55,241 nt of DNA from Microcaldota archaeon (GCA_020854835.1 JAHKLX010000022.1:1-55241); one strand, 5' to 3'; numbered from the stretch's first letter, positions 34,531 to 43,795 are shown. Translations and numbers: made by a program. Notes: generated from the sequence alone by a model not told the origin.

Positions 34531-34944
34531 ATGGCAAAGAAAATAGAATCATGGCGCGGGTTGCCCGAAGACAAACTAAAAGAAATGTCAATAGATGACT
34601 TTTCAAAACTTATAAAATCAAGGTCTAGAAGATCATTGACAAGAACCACAAAAGATAACAACAATGAACCATATCGAAAACTCATTGAGAGAATAAGAAA
34701 ATTGAAAACCAAAGGTGCTATCTCAAAACCAATTAAAACTCATATAAGAGATGGTGTTATTTTGCCCGAATGGCTTGGTTTACAATTCCAAGTTCACAAT
34801 GGGAAAGAGTGGACACAATTCGAGATAACTTTAGAGAAACTTGGAAAAAGATTGGGCGATTTTTCCCACACAACAAAAATGGTTAAACATTCAGGAGCTG
34901 GTGTTGGCGCTACACGAGGAAGTAAATTTGTACCTCTGAAATAG
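34531..34944 (+). CDS. rps19: small ribosomal protein S19 (uS19)
   Basis: 137 residues from the ATG at 34531 after GAGGTGA. It contacts 16S rRNA in the 30S head next to S13. Conserved IKTHIRDGVILPEWLG and the basic end GAGVGATRGSKFVPLK are present. Confidence 0.95.
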   Translation: MAKKIESWRGLPEDKLKEMSIDDFSKLIKSRSRRSLTRTTKDNNNEPYRKLIERIRKLKTKGAISKPIKTHIRDGVILPEWLGLQFQVHNGKEWTQFEITLEKLGKRLGDFSHTTKMVKHSGAGVGATRGSKFVPLK

Positions 34945-34953
34945 GTGTTATGT

Positions 34954-35622
34954 ATGATGTATAAACCAAAACACAAAAATTATTCATATGCAATCGTTAA
35001 AGATGTTAACGCATCTTTCAAGGACATGTGTTCAATTTGTGACAATGTCAGAAACATGAACGTTACAGAAGCTGTAAATCTTCTGGAGCTTTTTTCAGAA
35101 GGAAAAAAGCCAGTGCTTTACAAGAGACACAACACAAAAATTGGCCATAGGAGAGAACTTGGCGGAAAGAAAGGAAGATGGCCCATGAAAGAATCCAAAA
35201 TCATTCTAAAACTTGTAAAAAGTGCACTTGCAAACGCCGAGCAAAAAGGTTTGATTGAGGAAGATCTTGTTGTTACACATATCGCAGCAAACAAAGAGCA
35301 TATGTATGCAAGAATGGCTCCGAGGGGAAGATGGAGAAGAGCGTTTTATGAAACTGCATTTGCAGAAGTTGTATTAGAAGAAGTTTTTCCAGAGGATTCA
35401 GAATCGCAAAAACCAAAAGATCTTAAAAAAATAAAATCAAAGAAAGAAGACAAACCAAAAGAAAAGAAACCAGAAGTAAAAGAAAAACCCAAGGAAGAAG
35501 TTAAGGAAAAACCAGAACCTAAAAAAGCTGAAGAAAAACCAAAAGAAAAGAAACCAGAAGTAAAAGAAAAACCCAAAGAAGAAGTTAAGGAAAAACCCGA
35601 ACCTAAAAAAGCTGAAGATTAA
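34954..35622 (+). CDS. rpl22: large ribosomal protein L22 (uL22) with long charged tail
   Basis: The start ATG is 34954 (or 34957), six bases after AGGTG. The core (1-about 150) is a normal archaeal L22 lining the exit tunnel, with the loop RMAPRGRWRRAF. It then continues for about 70 residues of Lys-Glu-Pro repeats (KEKKPEVKEKPKEEVKEK twice). The tail is not part of the usual protein and its DNA is shared exactly with the L32e gene (94 bases, 35516-35609 equals 40964-41057). The tail should be disordered and exposed on the ribosome surface. Confidence 0.93.
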   Translation: MMYKPKHKNYSYAIVKDVNASFKDMCSICDNVRNMNVTEAVNLLELFSEGKKPVLYKRHNTKIGHRRELGGKKGRWPMKESKIILKLVKSALANAEQKGLIEEDLVVTHIAANKEHMYARMAPRGRWRRAFYETAFAEVVLEEVFPEDSESQKPKDLKKIKSKKEDKPKEKKPEVKEKPKEEVKEKPEPKKAEEKPKEKKPEVKEKPKEEVKEKPEPKKAED

Positions 35623-35635
35623 AAGGTGATTATGA

Positions 35636-36232
35636 ATGGGAGTTGAAAAGAAATTTATTGATGATGCAATATTAAGACAGCGTGTAGCAGAATATGTTTC
35701 TAAAGAATTATCTTTTGCAGGAATTGGAAATGTTGATGTAAGACGAACACCAATGGTTACAAAAATTAATGTTGAAGTTATTTCTCCTGGAAAAGTTATT
35801 GGGAGAAAAGGGAAAACAATTAGAGATCTCACAGAAACAATCAAACAAGAATTTGGCGTTGAAAATCCACAAATTAATGTTCTTGAAGTTGGAGAGCTAT
35901 ACAGAAATCCAAAACTTGTTGCAGAAAAAATTGCAAAATATATTGAAATGAAAAAAAGTTATAGATATGTTACACACACATTTATTGAAGAAATAATGAA
36001 ACACGGCGCAGGCGGTGTTGAGATAAAAATTGCAGGAAAACTTGCTGGAAAAGGTGGAAGAGCAAAGTCTTTCAGAGTGGAGAAAGGATTTGTACCAAAA
36101 GCAGGAGAGCCTGCAAGAGTCAATGTTAAAATTGCAGATTCAATAGCCATAACTCCATATGGTATTATTGGAGTTAGAGTTAGAATAGCTATTAAAGAAG
36201 ATAGTGGTGATAAAGATGAAGAGAGTAGCTGA
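35636..36232 (+). CDS. rps3: small ribosomal protein S3 (uS3)
   Basis: 198 residues with a type II KH domain (VIGRKGKTIRDLTE, about 48-61) and the S3 C-terminal domain (GVEIKIAGKLAGKGGRAKS). It helps form the mRNA entry channel. The ATG at 35636 gives the S3 frame; an ATG four bases earlier is out of frame. Confidence 0.96.
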   Translation: MGVEKKFIDDAILRQRVAEYVSKELSFAGIGNVDVRRTPMVTKINVEVISPGKVIGRKGKTIRDLTETIKQEFGVENPQINVLEVGELYRNPKLVAEKIAKYIEMKKSYRYVTHTFIEEIMKHGAGGVEIKIAGKLAGKGGRAKSFRVEKGFVPKAGEPARVNVKIADSIAITPYGIIGVRVRIAIKEDSGDKDEESS

Positions 36233-36437
36233 ATTAAGAAAACTTAGTGACAAGGAAATTGCTGCAAGATTAGATGAAATAATAAATGAGCTTTTAGTTG
36301 AAAACAGCAAGAAAGGAAGTGGGGGAAGGGCGTTCAACCCTGGAAAATTAAGAAATTTAAAGAAACTAAAAGCAACAATACTCACTATTATCAAAGAAAG
36401 AGAAACAAAAAAAATTTATGATGGAGAGGTGAAGTGA
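36216..36437 (+). CDS. rpl29: large ribosomal protein L29 (uL29)
   Basis: 73 residues from the ATG at 36216, overlapping the S3 end by 17 bases with GGTGA as SD. Helical hairpin at the tunnel exit. Its glycine-rich loop KKGSGGRAFNPGKLRNLKK is longer than in bacterial L29 but usual in archaea. Confidence 0.92.
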   Translation: MKRVAELRKLSDKEIAARLDEIINELLVENSKKGSGGRAFNPGKLRNLKKLKATILTIIKERETKKIYDGEVK

Positions 36438-36754
36438 TGGGGATATGCTCTAAATGTGGACTTCCAGAAGATCTATGTGTTTGTGATGTTTTGGAAAAAG
36501 AACAATCTGAGAATATTGTAGTATATCTTACAAAATCAAAATTCAAAAAGGTGGTAACTATCATCGAGGGAATAACAAAGGAAAGACTCCAACAAACAGT
36601 TAAAGAACTCAAGCACAAGTTGGCTTGTGGCGGAACTGTGAAGGGTGAGAAAATCGTTCTTCAAGGAGATCATAGGCCTGCGATTAAACAAATATTGGTA
36701 AAAACAGGCTATCTTTCTGAAAATATAACTATCGAACAAAAATTGAGGAGATAA
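36437..36754 (+). CDS. translation initiation factor SUI1/aIF1
   Basis: 105 residues. aIF1 monitors start-codon selection on the 30S subunit. An N-terminal zinc-ribbon-like CSKCGLPEDLCVC precedes the SUI1 fold (KKVVTIIEGI ... GGTVKGEKIVLQGDHR). The ATG shares its first base with the L29 stop. Location between L29 and RNase P p29 is typical of euryarchaeal and DPANN gene order. Confidence 0.92.
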   Translation: MGICSKCGLPEDLCVCDVLEKEQSENIVVYLTKSKFKKVVTIIEGITKERLQQTVKELKHKLACGGTVKGEKIVLQGDHRPAIKQILVKTGYLSENITIEQKLRR

Positions 36755-36757
36755 GAA

Positions 36758-37045
36758 ATGGAGAACATAATTGAAAATGAGAAATATTTCAAAGATTATG
36801 CAACTGCCCATGAATTTATTGGGTTAAATGTAACCATAAACTCCTCGGCAGACTTTTCAATTCTTGGTTTAACAGGGACTGTTGTTGATGAAACTCTAAA
36901 CACTTTGGTAATCCAAGACCAAGATTCTGTGAAAATTATACCTAAAAAAAATAATGAGTTTATCTTTCATCATAAAACAGATGTTAATGTAAATGGAAAT
37001 AATATATTGTATAGATCAAATGATAGATTAAGAAATTTGAGGTGA
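36758..37045 (+). CDS. rnp1: RNase P protein component 1 (Rpp29/Pop4)
   Basis: 95 residues with the Sm-like barrel of Rpp29 (HEFIGLNVTINSS, GLTGTVVDETLNTLVIQ). It assists RNase P RNA in removing tRNA 5' leaders. Its place between SUI1 and S17 is conserved in archaea. The start follows the SUI1 stop by three bases. Confidence 0.9.
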   Translation: MENIIENEKYFKDYATAHEFIGLNVTINSSADFSILGLTGTVVDETLNTLVIQDQDSVKIIPKKNNEFIFHHKTDVNVNGNNILYRSNDRLRNLR

Positions 37046-37049
37046 AAAA

Positions 37050-37307
37050 ATGGATATAATATCTAGAGGCGCAATAAAAGTTGGTACTGTAGTAAGTGCC
37101 AAAGCTAAGAAAACAGTTGTCATTAAGATAGACCGAGTTAAATATATTTCAAAATATAAGAGGTATGCTAGGGAGCATTCTAAAATTCATGCACACGTTC
37201 CTGATAATATAGAAGTCAAAGTTGGCGATATTGTTAGGGTGGGCGAAACAAGAAAACTTAGCAAGACAAAATCTTGGATAATAACAGAACTTATAACTTC
37301 GGCTTGA
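37050..37307 (+). CDS. rps17: small ribosomal protein S17 (uS17)
   Basis: 85 residues, OB fold, without the N-terminal extension of many archaeal S17 proteins. The pattern KKTVVIKIDRVKYISKYKRY and HAHVPDNIEVKVGDIV identify it. It binds the body of 16S rRNA. Confidence 0.94.
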   Translation: MDIISRGAIKVGTVVSAKAKKTVVIKIDRVKYISKYKRYAREHSKIHAHVPDNIEVKVGDIVRVGETRKLSKTKSWIITELITSA

Positions 37308-37317
37308 GGTGTTTAAT

Positions 37318-37719
37318 ATGAAAGCGTTAAGTGCAAATATAAAACGTGCTCTCCCTGTCGGTGCAACTCTAACATGTGCGGACAATAGCGGAGCAAAAAT
37401 AGTTGAAATTATTAATGTATTAAAATACAAGGGTGTCCTTAGAAGAGTTCCCACTGCAGGAGTAGGGTCAATAATAATTTGTTCTGTTAAAAAAGGAACT
37501 CCTGCCATGAGAAAAAAGAAAGTTAAAGCTATAGTAGTTAGACAAAAAGCAGCTTATAAGAGAGCAAATGGAACAACTGTAGTTTTTGAAGATAACGCAG
37601 CAGTTTTGATTGAACCTAAAAAAGGAATTCCTGTTGCAACAGAGATCAAAGGTGTTATAGCAAGAGAAGTTGCGGAAATTTATCCAAAAATTGCAGCAAT
37701 TGCCGCAGGTGTTGCATGA
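37318..37719 (+). CDS. rpl14: large ribosomal protein L14 (uL14)
   Basis: 133 residues from the ATG at 37318 after GAGGTG. It forms a bridge to the 30S subunit. Conserved TCADNSGAKIVEIINV and the C-terminal FEDNAAVLIEPKKGIPVATEIKGVI blocks are intact. Confidence 0.96.
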   Translation: MKALSANIKRALPVGATLTCADNSGAKIVEIINVLKYKGVLRRVPTAGVGSIIICSVKKGTPAMRKKKVKAIVVRQKAAYKRANGTTVVFEDNAAVLIEPKKGIPVATEIKGVIAREVAEIYPKIAAIAAGVA

Positions 37720-37729
37720 GGTGTTTAAC

Positions 37730-38113
37730 ATGAAAGAAAAAATGAAAAATTTAAAACAACCAAAATCCAGCAAACCAAGAAAACAAAGAAGCTTTAGAGC
37801 AAATGCTCCATTGCATCTGAGAAAAAAATTCCTTAAAGTTCACATATCTAAAGAATTAAGAAAAAAATTAAACACTAAAAAAAGAACAATTTTGCTCAAC
37901 AAAGGAGACACTGTGAGAATTATGGTTGGAAAGTTTAAAGGAAAAACTGGAAAGGTTTCTAATGTTGATTACAACAAAGTAAACATAACTATAGAAGGTT
38001 TAACTCATACTAATGTTAGAGGACAGGAAAAAAATACACCTATCCAACCATCAAATGTTGAAATAACAGATCTAAACATGACAAGATACAGAAAAACTGT
38101 ATTTACTAACTGA
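37730..38113 (+). CDS. rpl24: large ribosomal protein L24 (uL24)
   Basis: 127 residues from the ATG at 37730 after GAGGTG. The KOW motif lies at about 58-85 (KGDTVRIMVGKFKGKTGKV). It is an assembly initiator of the 50S subunit. The basic N-terminal 25 residues are archaeal in style. Confidence 0.94.
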   Translation: MKEKMKNLKQPKSSKPRKQRSFRANAPLHLRKKFLKVHISKELRKKLNTKKRTILLNKGDTVRIMVGKFKGKTGKVSNVDYNKVNITIEGLTHTNVRGQEKNTPIQPSNVEITDLNMTRYRKTVFTN

Positions 38114-38124
38114 GGTGAAAAAAG

Positions 38125-38841
38125 ATGAAAAGAGGTAAATTATCAACAAAACGTTTGAATGTTTCAAAAGTTTCAAAACTCAAAAACAAGAAAAAAGATA
38201 CGTGGGTAGTTACCACCCGACCGGGTTCTCATAAAAAATCAGATTCTATTTCACTTGCAATTTTAATAAGAGATATATTGGAATATGCTCAAAATATAAA
38301 AGAAGTTAAAAAAATAATTGCAAAAGGTTCGGTCACTGTTGACGGAAACATAATTAAGGATTATAAATTTCCTATTGGTTTGATGGACGTAGTTGCATTC
38401 AAAGATCAGGATACGGTTTTCAGAATGGTTTTGAACAAAAAAGGAAAACTTATACCCGTTCCAATCAAAAAAGAAAATAAAGATCTAAAACTCTTGCAAA
38501 TAAAAAATAGATGCGTTCAAAAAGGAGGGAGGATAACAATTACTTTTCATGATGGAAAAAATTTAATAACATCAGAAAAATATTCTATAGGTGACTCCCT
38601 TATTGCTTCAGTTCCTGCTGTCAAAATAGAAAAACACATACCTTTGAAAGAAGGTGCATTTTGCTATATCAAAAAAGGAAAACATACTGGCGACTCCGCA
38701 AAATTAGTTGAATTTAAGACATTAGGTATGGGTAGAGTTCAGGCCAAATTGCAAAAAGAAGATGGTTCTGTGTTTTACACATTAAAGAGATATCTTCTCC
38801 CTATTGATAATATCAATTGGGTAAATGTTGAGGTGAGATGA
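38125..38841 (+). CDS. rps4e: small ribosomal protein S4e (eS4)
   Basis: 238 residues, found only in archaea and eukaryotes. S4-like RNA-binding (about 42-95), central S4e and KOW domains are in the usual order. It binds 16S rRNA in the 30S body. Confidence 0.94.
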   Translation: MKRGKLSTKRLNVSKVSKLKNKKKDTWVVTTRPGSHKKSDSISLAILIRDILEYAQNIKEVKKIIAKGSVTVDGNIIKDYKFPIGLMDVVAFKDQDTVFRMVLNKKGKLIPVPIKKENKDLKLLQIKNRCVQKGGRITITFHDGKNLITSEKYSIGDSLIASVPAVKIEKHIPLKEGAFCYIKKGKHTGDSAKLVEFKTLGMGRVQAKLQKEDGSVFYTLKRYLLPIDNINWVNVEVR

Positions 38842-38842
38842 T

Positions 38843-39355
38843 ATGACAGAAAATCAAATGAGAAAGATATATGTTGAGAAAGTTACATTAAATATAGGTA
38901 CCGGACAAGCGGGGATGGCGCTCGAAAATGCAAAAAATTTACTTAAAAAAATAACTGAAAGAACCCCTGTAGAAACCTTGGCCAAAGTTAGAAATCCTGT
39001 TTTCAAAATCAGAAAAGGAGATCCTATTGGTGCAAAAGTAACTTTGAGAAAAGATTTAGCTAAATCTGTTTTAACCAAAGCATTGAAAGCCAAAAAAAAT
39101 AAATTAAATTCAAAAATGTTTGATACTTTTGGAAACGTTTCATTTGGAATATCTGAGTATATCGATTATCCTGGATTGAAATATGATCCTAGGATAGGTA
39201 TGCTTGGTTTTGATATCAGTGTAACCTTAACAAGACCTGGAAGAAGAATAAATTTGAAAAAAAGAAAAAAAAGCAGAATAGGGAATGCTCACAGAATAAC
39301 AGCAAGAGAAGCAATAAATTTTATGAAAACCGAGTTTGGAGTTGAAGTGGATTAG
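38843..39355 (+). CDS. rpl5: large ribosomal protein L5 (uL5)
   Basis: 170 residues. It binds 5S rRNA with L18. The blocks [28 protein letters not shown] and [16 protein letters not shown] are conserved. SD GAGGTGAGATG precedes the ATG. Confidence 0.95.
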   Translation: MTENQMRKIYVEKVTLNIGTGQAGMALENAKNLLKKITERTPVETLAKVRNPVFKIRKGDPIGAKVTLRKDLAKSVLTKALKAKKNKLNSKMFDTFGNVSFGISEYIDYPGLKYDPRIGMLGFDISVTLTRPGRRINLKKRKKSRIGNAHRITAREAINFMKTEFGVEVD

Positions 39356-39365
39356 AGGTGTTATA

Positions 39366-39518
39366 ATGGTTGAATATAAAAGAATGAAGAAAAAAAGAGG
39401 ATATAACTGCAGAAGATGCGGAACCACAAGAGATGTAATAACCTCACATGGTGTCATGCTGTGTAGAAGATGTTTCAGAGAAGTTGCAGAAAAACTTGGT
39501 TTCCGAAAATATAATTGA
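39366..39518 (+). CDS. rps14: small ribosomal protein S14 (uS14), zinc form
   Basis: 50 residues from the ATG at 39366 after GAGGTG. The zinc-binding cysteines are intact ([10 protein letters not shown] ... CRRCFRE). It contacts 16S rRNA in the 30S head. Confidence 0.94.
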   Translation: MVEYKRMKKKRGYNCRRCGTTRDVITSHGVMLCRRCFREVAEKLGFRKYN

Positions 39519-39527
39519 GGTGGTTTT

Positions 39528-39914
39528 ATGTCAAAAGATATATTAGCAGATGCATTGAATGTTATAAAAACAAACGAGCAAGTCAAAAAAACAAAATGTT
39601 TTATACCTGCATCAAAGCTCATTAAAGAAGTTCTTAAAGTAATGCAGAGTCATGATTATATTTCAGAATTTGAGTTTATTGATGATGGAAAAGCAGGTTA
39701 TTATGAAGTTGGACTCAAAGGATCAATATCCAAATGCAATGTAATTAAACCAAGATTTCCTGTTAAAAGAACTGACTGGCCCCAATGGGAGCAGAGATTT
39801 ATTCCTGCTGAAGGGTTCGGTATATTGATAGTGACTACCCCACAAGGTGTAATGACAAACGAAGATGCTAAAAAGAAAGGATTAGGTGGAAGATTAATCG
39901 CTTTTGTTTACTGA
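39528..39914 (+). CDS. rps8: small ribosomal protein S8 (uS8)
   Basis: 128 residues, the normal archaeal length. The C-terminal block with [20 protein letters not shown] is diagnostic. It binds the central domain of 16S rRNA. Confidence 0.95.
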   Translation: MSKDILADALNVIKTNEQVKKTKCFIPASKLIKEVLKVMQSHDYISEFEFIDDGKAGYYEVGLKGSISKCNVIKPRFPVKRTDWPQWEQRFIPAEGFGILIVTTPQGVMTNEDAKKKGLGGRLIAFVY

Positions 39915-39924
39915 GGTGTGTGAA

Positions 39925-40425
39925 ATGATAATCGAAATTAACATTCCCGAAGGAATTCAAATAACCATTCAAAAAAATATACTTACTGTTAAAGGCCCAA
40001 AAGGTGAAACAACAAAGGAATTCAAAGCAAAAGGTTTGAATATGGAACTAAAAGATAAAACCTTGTTTGTTGAATACACATCTAAACCTATGGGTAAAAC
40101 TTTAAAAACTTTAATTGAAAACATGATTCACGGCGTTCAAGAACCTTATGTTAAAAATTTAATTATAAGATACCACCATTTTCCCATAACTGTAGAGCTT
40201 AAAGGTAAGGAACTTACAATTAAAAATTTCATTGGAGAGAGATATCCAAGAAAATGCAAAGTGCATGGAGACGTTAAAGTTGATATCAAAGGTCAAAATA
40301 TAACTTTGACAAGCTGTGATAAATACGCAATAGGGCAAACAGCAGCAAGCTTGAAAAAAATAACAAGATCAAAACTCGATGAAAGAGTGTTCCAAGATGG
40401 AATTTATGATGTTATAGAAGAATAG
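39925..40425 (+). CDS. rpl6: large ribosomal protein L6 (uL6)
   Basis: 166 residues from the ATG at 39925 after GAGGTGTGTGAA. Two L6 repeats are present (ILTVKGPKGETTKEF ... and ELTIKNFIGERYPR ...). It lies near the factor-binding site of the 50S subunit. Confidence 0.94.
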   Translation: MIIEINIPEGIQITIQKNILTVKGPKGETTKEFKAKGLNMELKDKTLFVEYTSKPMGKTLKTLIENMIHGVQEPYVKNLIIRYHHFPITVELKGKELTIKNFIGERYPRKCKVHGDVKVDIKGQNITLTSCDKYAIGQTAASLKKITRSKLDERVFQDGIYDVIEE

Positions 40426-40437
40426 AAGGTGATATGA

Positions 40438-41064
40438 ATGTCTAAACAAACTCCTGAATTTAAAAGGCCGAATTATGGCCGATCCAAACGTTCAAGATTG
40501 AAGAATAAATGGAAAAAACCCAGAGGAACCGGAAACAAACAAAGACAAAAACTCAAACAAACATGGCCCATACCAAGTACGGGTTATTCGAGAGATAAAT
40601 CAGAAAGATATAAACATCCTTCAGGTTTAAAGGAAGTTTTGGTTTCAACAGTCAAAGCTTTGGCTCCTTTAAAAGATGTTGCAGTCAGAATATCTTCAAA
40701 AGTTGGTTTGAAAAAAAGAATTGAGATAGAAAAAGAAGCTGAGAAAAAAGGTTTAAAGATTTTAAACAAAAATTCAAATGTTAAATTATCAAAACTTGAA
40801 AAACTCAGGGCAGAAAAAAGAGTTCAAAGAAAAGAAAAAGTCAAAAAAGCCAAGGAAAAAGCCAAGGCTGAAAAAGAATCAAAACAAGAATCCGAACAAG
40901 AAAAACCCAAAGAAGAAGTTAAGGAAAAACCAGAACCTAAAAAACAAGAAACATCAGAATCAAAACCTAAAAAAGCTGAAGAAAAACCAAAAGAAAAGAA
41001 ACCAGAAGTAAAAGAAAAACCCAAAGAAGAAGTTAAGGAAAAACCCGAACCTAAAAACGATTAA
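40438..41064 (+). CDS. rpl32e: large ribosomal protein L32e (eL32) with long charged tail
   Basis: 208 residues. The L32e core (1-about 115) has FKRPNYGRSKRSRLKNKWKK and RDKSERYKHPSGLKEVLV. A basic helix and about 60 residues of Lys-Glu-Pro repeats follow, matching the L22 tail and including 94 bases of identical DNA. The core is typical; the tail is unusual. Confidence 0.93.
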   Translation: MSKQTPEFKRPNYGRSKRSRLKNKWKKPRGTGNKQRQKLKQTWPIPSTGYSRDKSERYKHPSGLKEVLVSTVKALAPLKDVAVRISSKVGLKKRIEIEKEAEKKGLKILNKNSNVKLSKLEKLRAEKRVQRKEKVKKAKEKAKAEKESKQESEQEKPKEEVKEKPEPKKQETSESKPKKAEEKPKEKKPEVKEKPKEEVKEKPEPKND

Positions 41065-41078
41065 ATGAGGTGAATCAT

Positions 41079-41636
41079 ATGTCGCTTGAAACTGTAAAAA
41101 GAATTGCTTCGCGTTTGCTGAAAAAGGGCAAAAATAAGATAAGAATAAAACAAGAAGATGTTCCTAGGGCCAGTGATGCTTTAACTGTTGAAGATGTTAA
41201 GGTTCTTGTTCAAGATGGAGTGGTTTATTCAAAACCCATCAAAGGCGTTTCTAGGGCAAGAGCAAAAATCAAACATGCCCAACTCAAAAAAGGCCGAAGA
41301 AAGGGCAGGGGTAGCAAAAAAGGAAAAAAATTCTCGAATGTTTCAACCAAAGAACTTTGGATTAAAAAAGTAAGAATTCAGAGAGAGTTATTAAAGAATC
41401 TCTATGCTGATGGACGTGTTGATTCAACTGCAAGAAAAAAGATATATTATTTAATTAAAGGAAATATGTTCAAAAATAAATCTGCTATGATGCTTTATTT
41501 AACAGAGCACAAACTTCTTTTAAAGGAAGAAGATAATGCAGAAAAAAAATTAAAACCAAAGAAAAAACCTGTTAAAAAACCAAAACCTGTTAAAAAATCT
41601 ATAACAAAAAAAATAGAGGGTGAGATTAATGACTAG
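41079..41636 (+). CDS. rpl19e: large ribosomal protein L19e (eL19)
   Basis: 185 residues from the ATG at 41079 after GAGGTGAATC. The core (1-150) is typical (RIASRLLKKGKNKIRI; RRKGRGSKKGKK). A short tail of KKPVKKPKPVKK resembles histone tails. It overlaps L18 by eight bases. Confidence 0.93.
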   Translation: MSLETVKRIASRLLKKGKNKIRIKQEDVPRASDALTVEDVKVLVQDGVVYSKPIKGVSRARAKIKHAQLKKGRRKGRGSKKGKKFSNVSTKELWIKKVRIQRELLKNLYADGRVDSTARKKIYYLIKGNMFKNKSAMMLYLTEHKLLLKEEDNAEKKLKPKKKPVKKPKPVKKSITKKIEGEIND

Positions 41637-42207
41637 AGCTAAAGGACCAAAATATGTTATACCATTTAAAAGAAGAAGAAAAAAAGTGACAGATTACAGA
41701 AAAAGATTAGGGTTTCTAAAATCTGGAAAAACAAGAATGGTTGTAAGAAAATCTAACAAGAGAATAATTGTTGAAATGATTGCCTATAATCCCAAAGGGG
41801 ATGATACATTAGTTAATGTTGATTCCAACAAACTTAAAAAATTAGGGTGGTACTGCTCCACAAACATTCCAACTGCGTATTTGACTGGTTATTTGTGCGG
41901 TGTTGAGGCATTAAAGAAAAATATCAAAGAGTTTGTTTTAGATATAGGTATGATTACACCAACAAAAGGCAGTGTTGTGTTTGCAGTTTTAAAAGGAGCC
42001 GTAGATGCAGGTCTTAAAACACAGTTTGATTCAAAGATAATAAACGATAAAAGACTTGATGGTTCACACATTGCAGATTATGCAAAATCCTTAAAAGAAT
42101 CAGATAAAACAAGATATAATAAGTTATTCTCCAAATATGTTAAAGAAGGAGTTGATCCTGAAAAACTTCCAGAATTATTCGAAAAAACAAAACAACAAAT
42201 TAGGTGA
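41629..42207 (+). CDS. rpl18: large ribosomal protein L18 (uL18)
   Basis: 192 residues from the ATG at 41629 after GGGTGAGA. It binds 5S rRNA with L5. Blocks include FKRRRKKVTDYRKRLGFLKS and the TAYLTGYLCGVEAL segment. Confidence 0.94.
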   Translation: MTRAKGPKYVIPFKRRRKKVTDYRKRLGFLKSGKTRMVVRKSNKRIIVEMIAYNPKGDDTLVNVDSNKLKKLGWYCSTNIPTAYLTGYLCGVEALKKNIKEFVLDIGMITPTKGSVVFAVLKGAVDAGLKTQFDSKIINDKRLDGSHIADYAKSLKESDKTRYNKLFSKYVKEGVDPEKLPELFEKTKQQIR

Positions 42208-42211
42208 TGAT

Positions 42212-42865
42212 ATGAAATTTAGAAAATTTAGAAAAGGGGCTGTAAAAGCTGTTGATTCTGAAGAATTAGAAAGATGGGTTCCAGTAACAGACACTGGCAA
42301 ACAAGTTTCCAGTGGAGAAATAAGTGATATTGATGATATATTATTGACAGGAAAACCAATATTGGAATACCAAATAATTGACAAACTAATGCCTGATTTG
42401 GATGCAGATATGGTTGAACTAAGAAGCACACAAAGAGTTACTGATAATGGAAGGAAAAATTCATATCGTGCTGTTGTTTTGGTAGGGGATAAAAAAAGCC
42501 ATGTTGGTGTGGGAGTTGGAAAGCATGTTGAGGTTAAACCTGCAATTGAGAGAGCAACCAAAAATGCAAAAAGAAATATGTTGAAAGTTAGATCTGGAGC
42601 AGGTTCGTGGGAAGATTCCAAGGAACACAAAAATTCAATACCTTTCCAAGTTGTTGGCAAATCCGGAAGTGTTAAAGTAACACTCAAACCTGCACCTAGA
42701 GGTTCTGGAATTGTGGCAAACAAAGTTATTAGAAATATTTTAACTTTTGCAGGAATAAAAGATGTAAGAAGCAAATCTATGGGAAAAACATCAAATACAT
42801 ATAATTTGGCAATGGCCACAATAGATGCATTAAAGAATATAGAAAAATTTAAAAACGAAAACTGA
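42212..42865 (+). CDS. rps5: small ribosomal protein S5 (uS5)
   Basis: 217 residues from the ATG at 42212 after AGGTGATG. The double-stranded RNA-binding-like domain (about 65-130) and C-terminal S5 domain with PAPRGSGIVANKVIRNIL are intact. It contributes to decoding fidelity and the mRNA entry helicase site. Confidence 0.95.
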   Translation: MKFRKFRKGAVKAVDSEELERWVPVTDTGKQVSSGEISDIDDILLTGKPILEYQIIDKLMPDLDADMVELRSTQRVTDNGRKNSYRAVVLVGDKKSHVGVGVGKHVEVKPAIERATKNAKRNMLKVRSGAGSWEDSKEHKNSIPFQVVGKSGSVKVTLKPAPRGSGIVANKVIRNILTFAGIKDVRSKSMGKTSNTYNLAMATIDALKNIEKFKNEN

Positions 42866-42875
42866 GGTGTTTTAA

Positions 42876-43319
42876 ATGATAATCGGTATAGTTCGTGTTC
42901 GTGGTATGTGGGGCGTAAAACCCAAAATCAGAGAAACCTTAAAAAAACTTAATTTAACAAGGGTAAACTATATAACATTAGTTCCAGATAATCCCTATTA
43001 TATAGGCATGCTTAAAATCTGCAAAGATTATGTGGCATTTGGTCCAATGAATAAAGAAACAATAAAAAGAATGCTTTTGAAAAGAGGAGAAATCACAAGA
43101 AATAAAAAGATTAAAGATGATAAAGAAAAAGTCCAACAGCTTGATAGTTTCCTAGATGAACTTTCAGAAGGAAAAACGTCAATGAAAAAGTTTGGAATGA
43201 AACAAATAGTTAGGTTAAAACCGCCAAAACACGGCTATAAAAGTGTTAAAAAAGCCTATCCATATGGGGCTTTAGGCAAATGGCCCAATCTGGACAGTTT
43301 AGTTGAAAGAATGTTTTAG
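42876..43319 (+). CDS. rpl30: large ribosomal protein L30 (uL30)
   Basis: 147 residues, the longer archaeal/eukaryotic form. It starts IIGIVRVRGMWGVKPKIRET and ends with the FRLKPPKHGY-like block (VRLKPPKHGYKSVKKAYP). Confidence 0.94.
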   Translation: MIIGIVRVRGMWGVKPKIRETLKKLNLTRVNYITLVPDNPYYIGMLKICKDYVAFGPMNKETIKRMLLKRGEITRNKKIKDDKEKVQQLDSFLDELSEGKTSMKKFGMKQIVRLKPPKHGYKSVKKAYPYGALGKWPNLDSLVERMF

Positions 43320-43330
43320 AGGTGAAAAAA

Positions 43331-43795
43331 ATGCCTGAAAGATTTAAAAAGAAAAGCGGAAAGTTCCGCGGAACAAGAACCTGTGGTGGCGGAGACCCAA
43401 AAAATAGAAGAGGAAAAGGATGTAAAGGTGGTTGGGGCCGAGCAGGTATGAAAAAACATAGATTTACTTATGCAACAAAATATGAACCTGGAAAATTTGG
43501 TAGCGGAGCTCATGGTTTTATTCGACCAAATAAAAAGAAAATTCAAACCATAAATATTTACGAAATTGAAAACCAAGCGGAAAAAGGACCTTTTATTTTC
43601 TACGGCAAAGTTCTTGGAAATGGTGAGATCACACAACCAGTTGAAGTTCATGCGTTCGCATTCACAAAAAATGCCAAAGAAAAGATTGAAAAAGTAGGGG
43701 GGAAAATTGAAATCCTCCAATCTACAACCAAATCAAAAGAAAAAAACGCCGAAACAAAAGAGGCGGTTAAAGAACAAGACGGGGATGAAGAATAA
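43331..43795 (+). CDS. rpl15: large ribosomal protein L15 (uL15)
   Basis: 154 residues from the ATG at 43331 after GAGGTGAAA. The glycine-rich N-terminus (GTRTCGGGDPKNRRGKGCKG) is typical. The last 20 residues are acidic and not conserved. The stop overlaps the secY ATG by one base (TAATG). Confidence 0.94.
   Translation: MPERFKKKSGKFRGTRTCGGGDPKNRRGKGCKGGWGRAGMKKHRFTYATKYEPGKFGSGAHGFIRPNKKKIQTINIYEIENQAEKGPFIFYGKVLGNGEITQPVEVHAFAFTKNAKEKIEKVGGKIEILQSTTKSKEKNAETKEAVKEQDGDEE

Noticed and set aside
35346..35576. Phe/Ser/Gly-rich frame opposite the L22 tail, and its twin opposite the L32e tail
   Set aside because: These are the complements of the Lys-Glu-Pro repeats, not independent genes.
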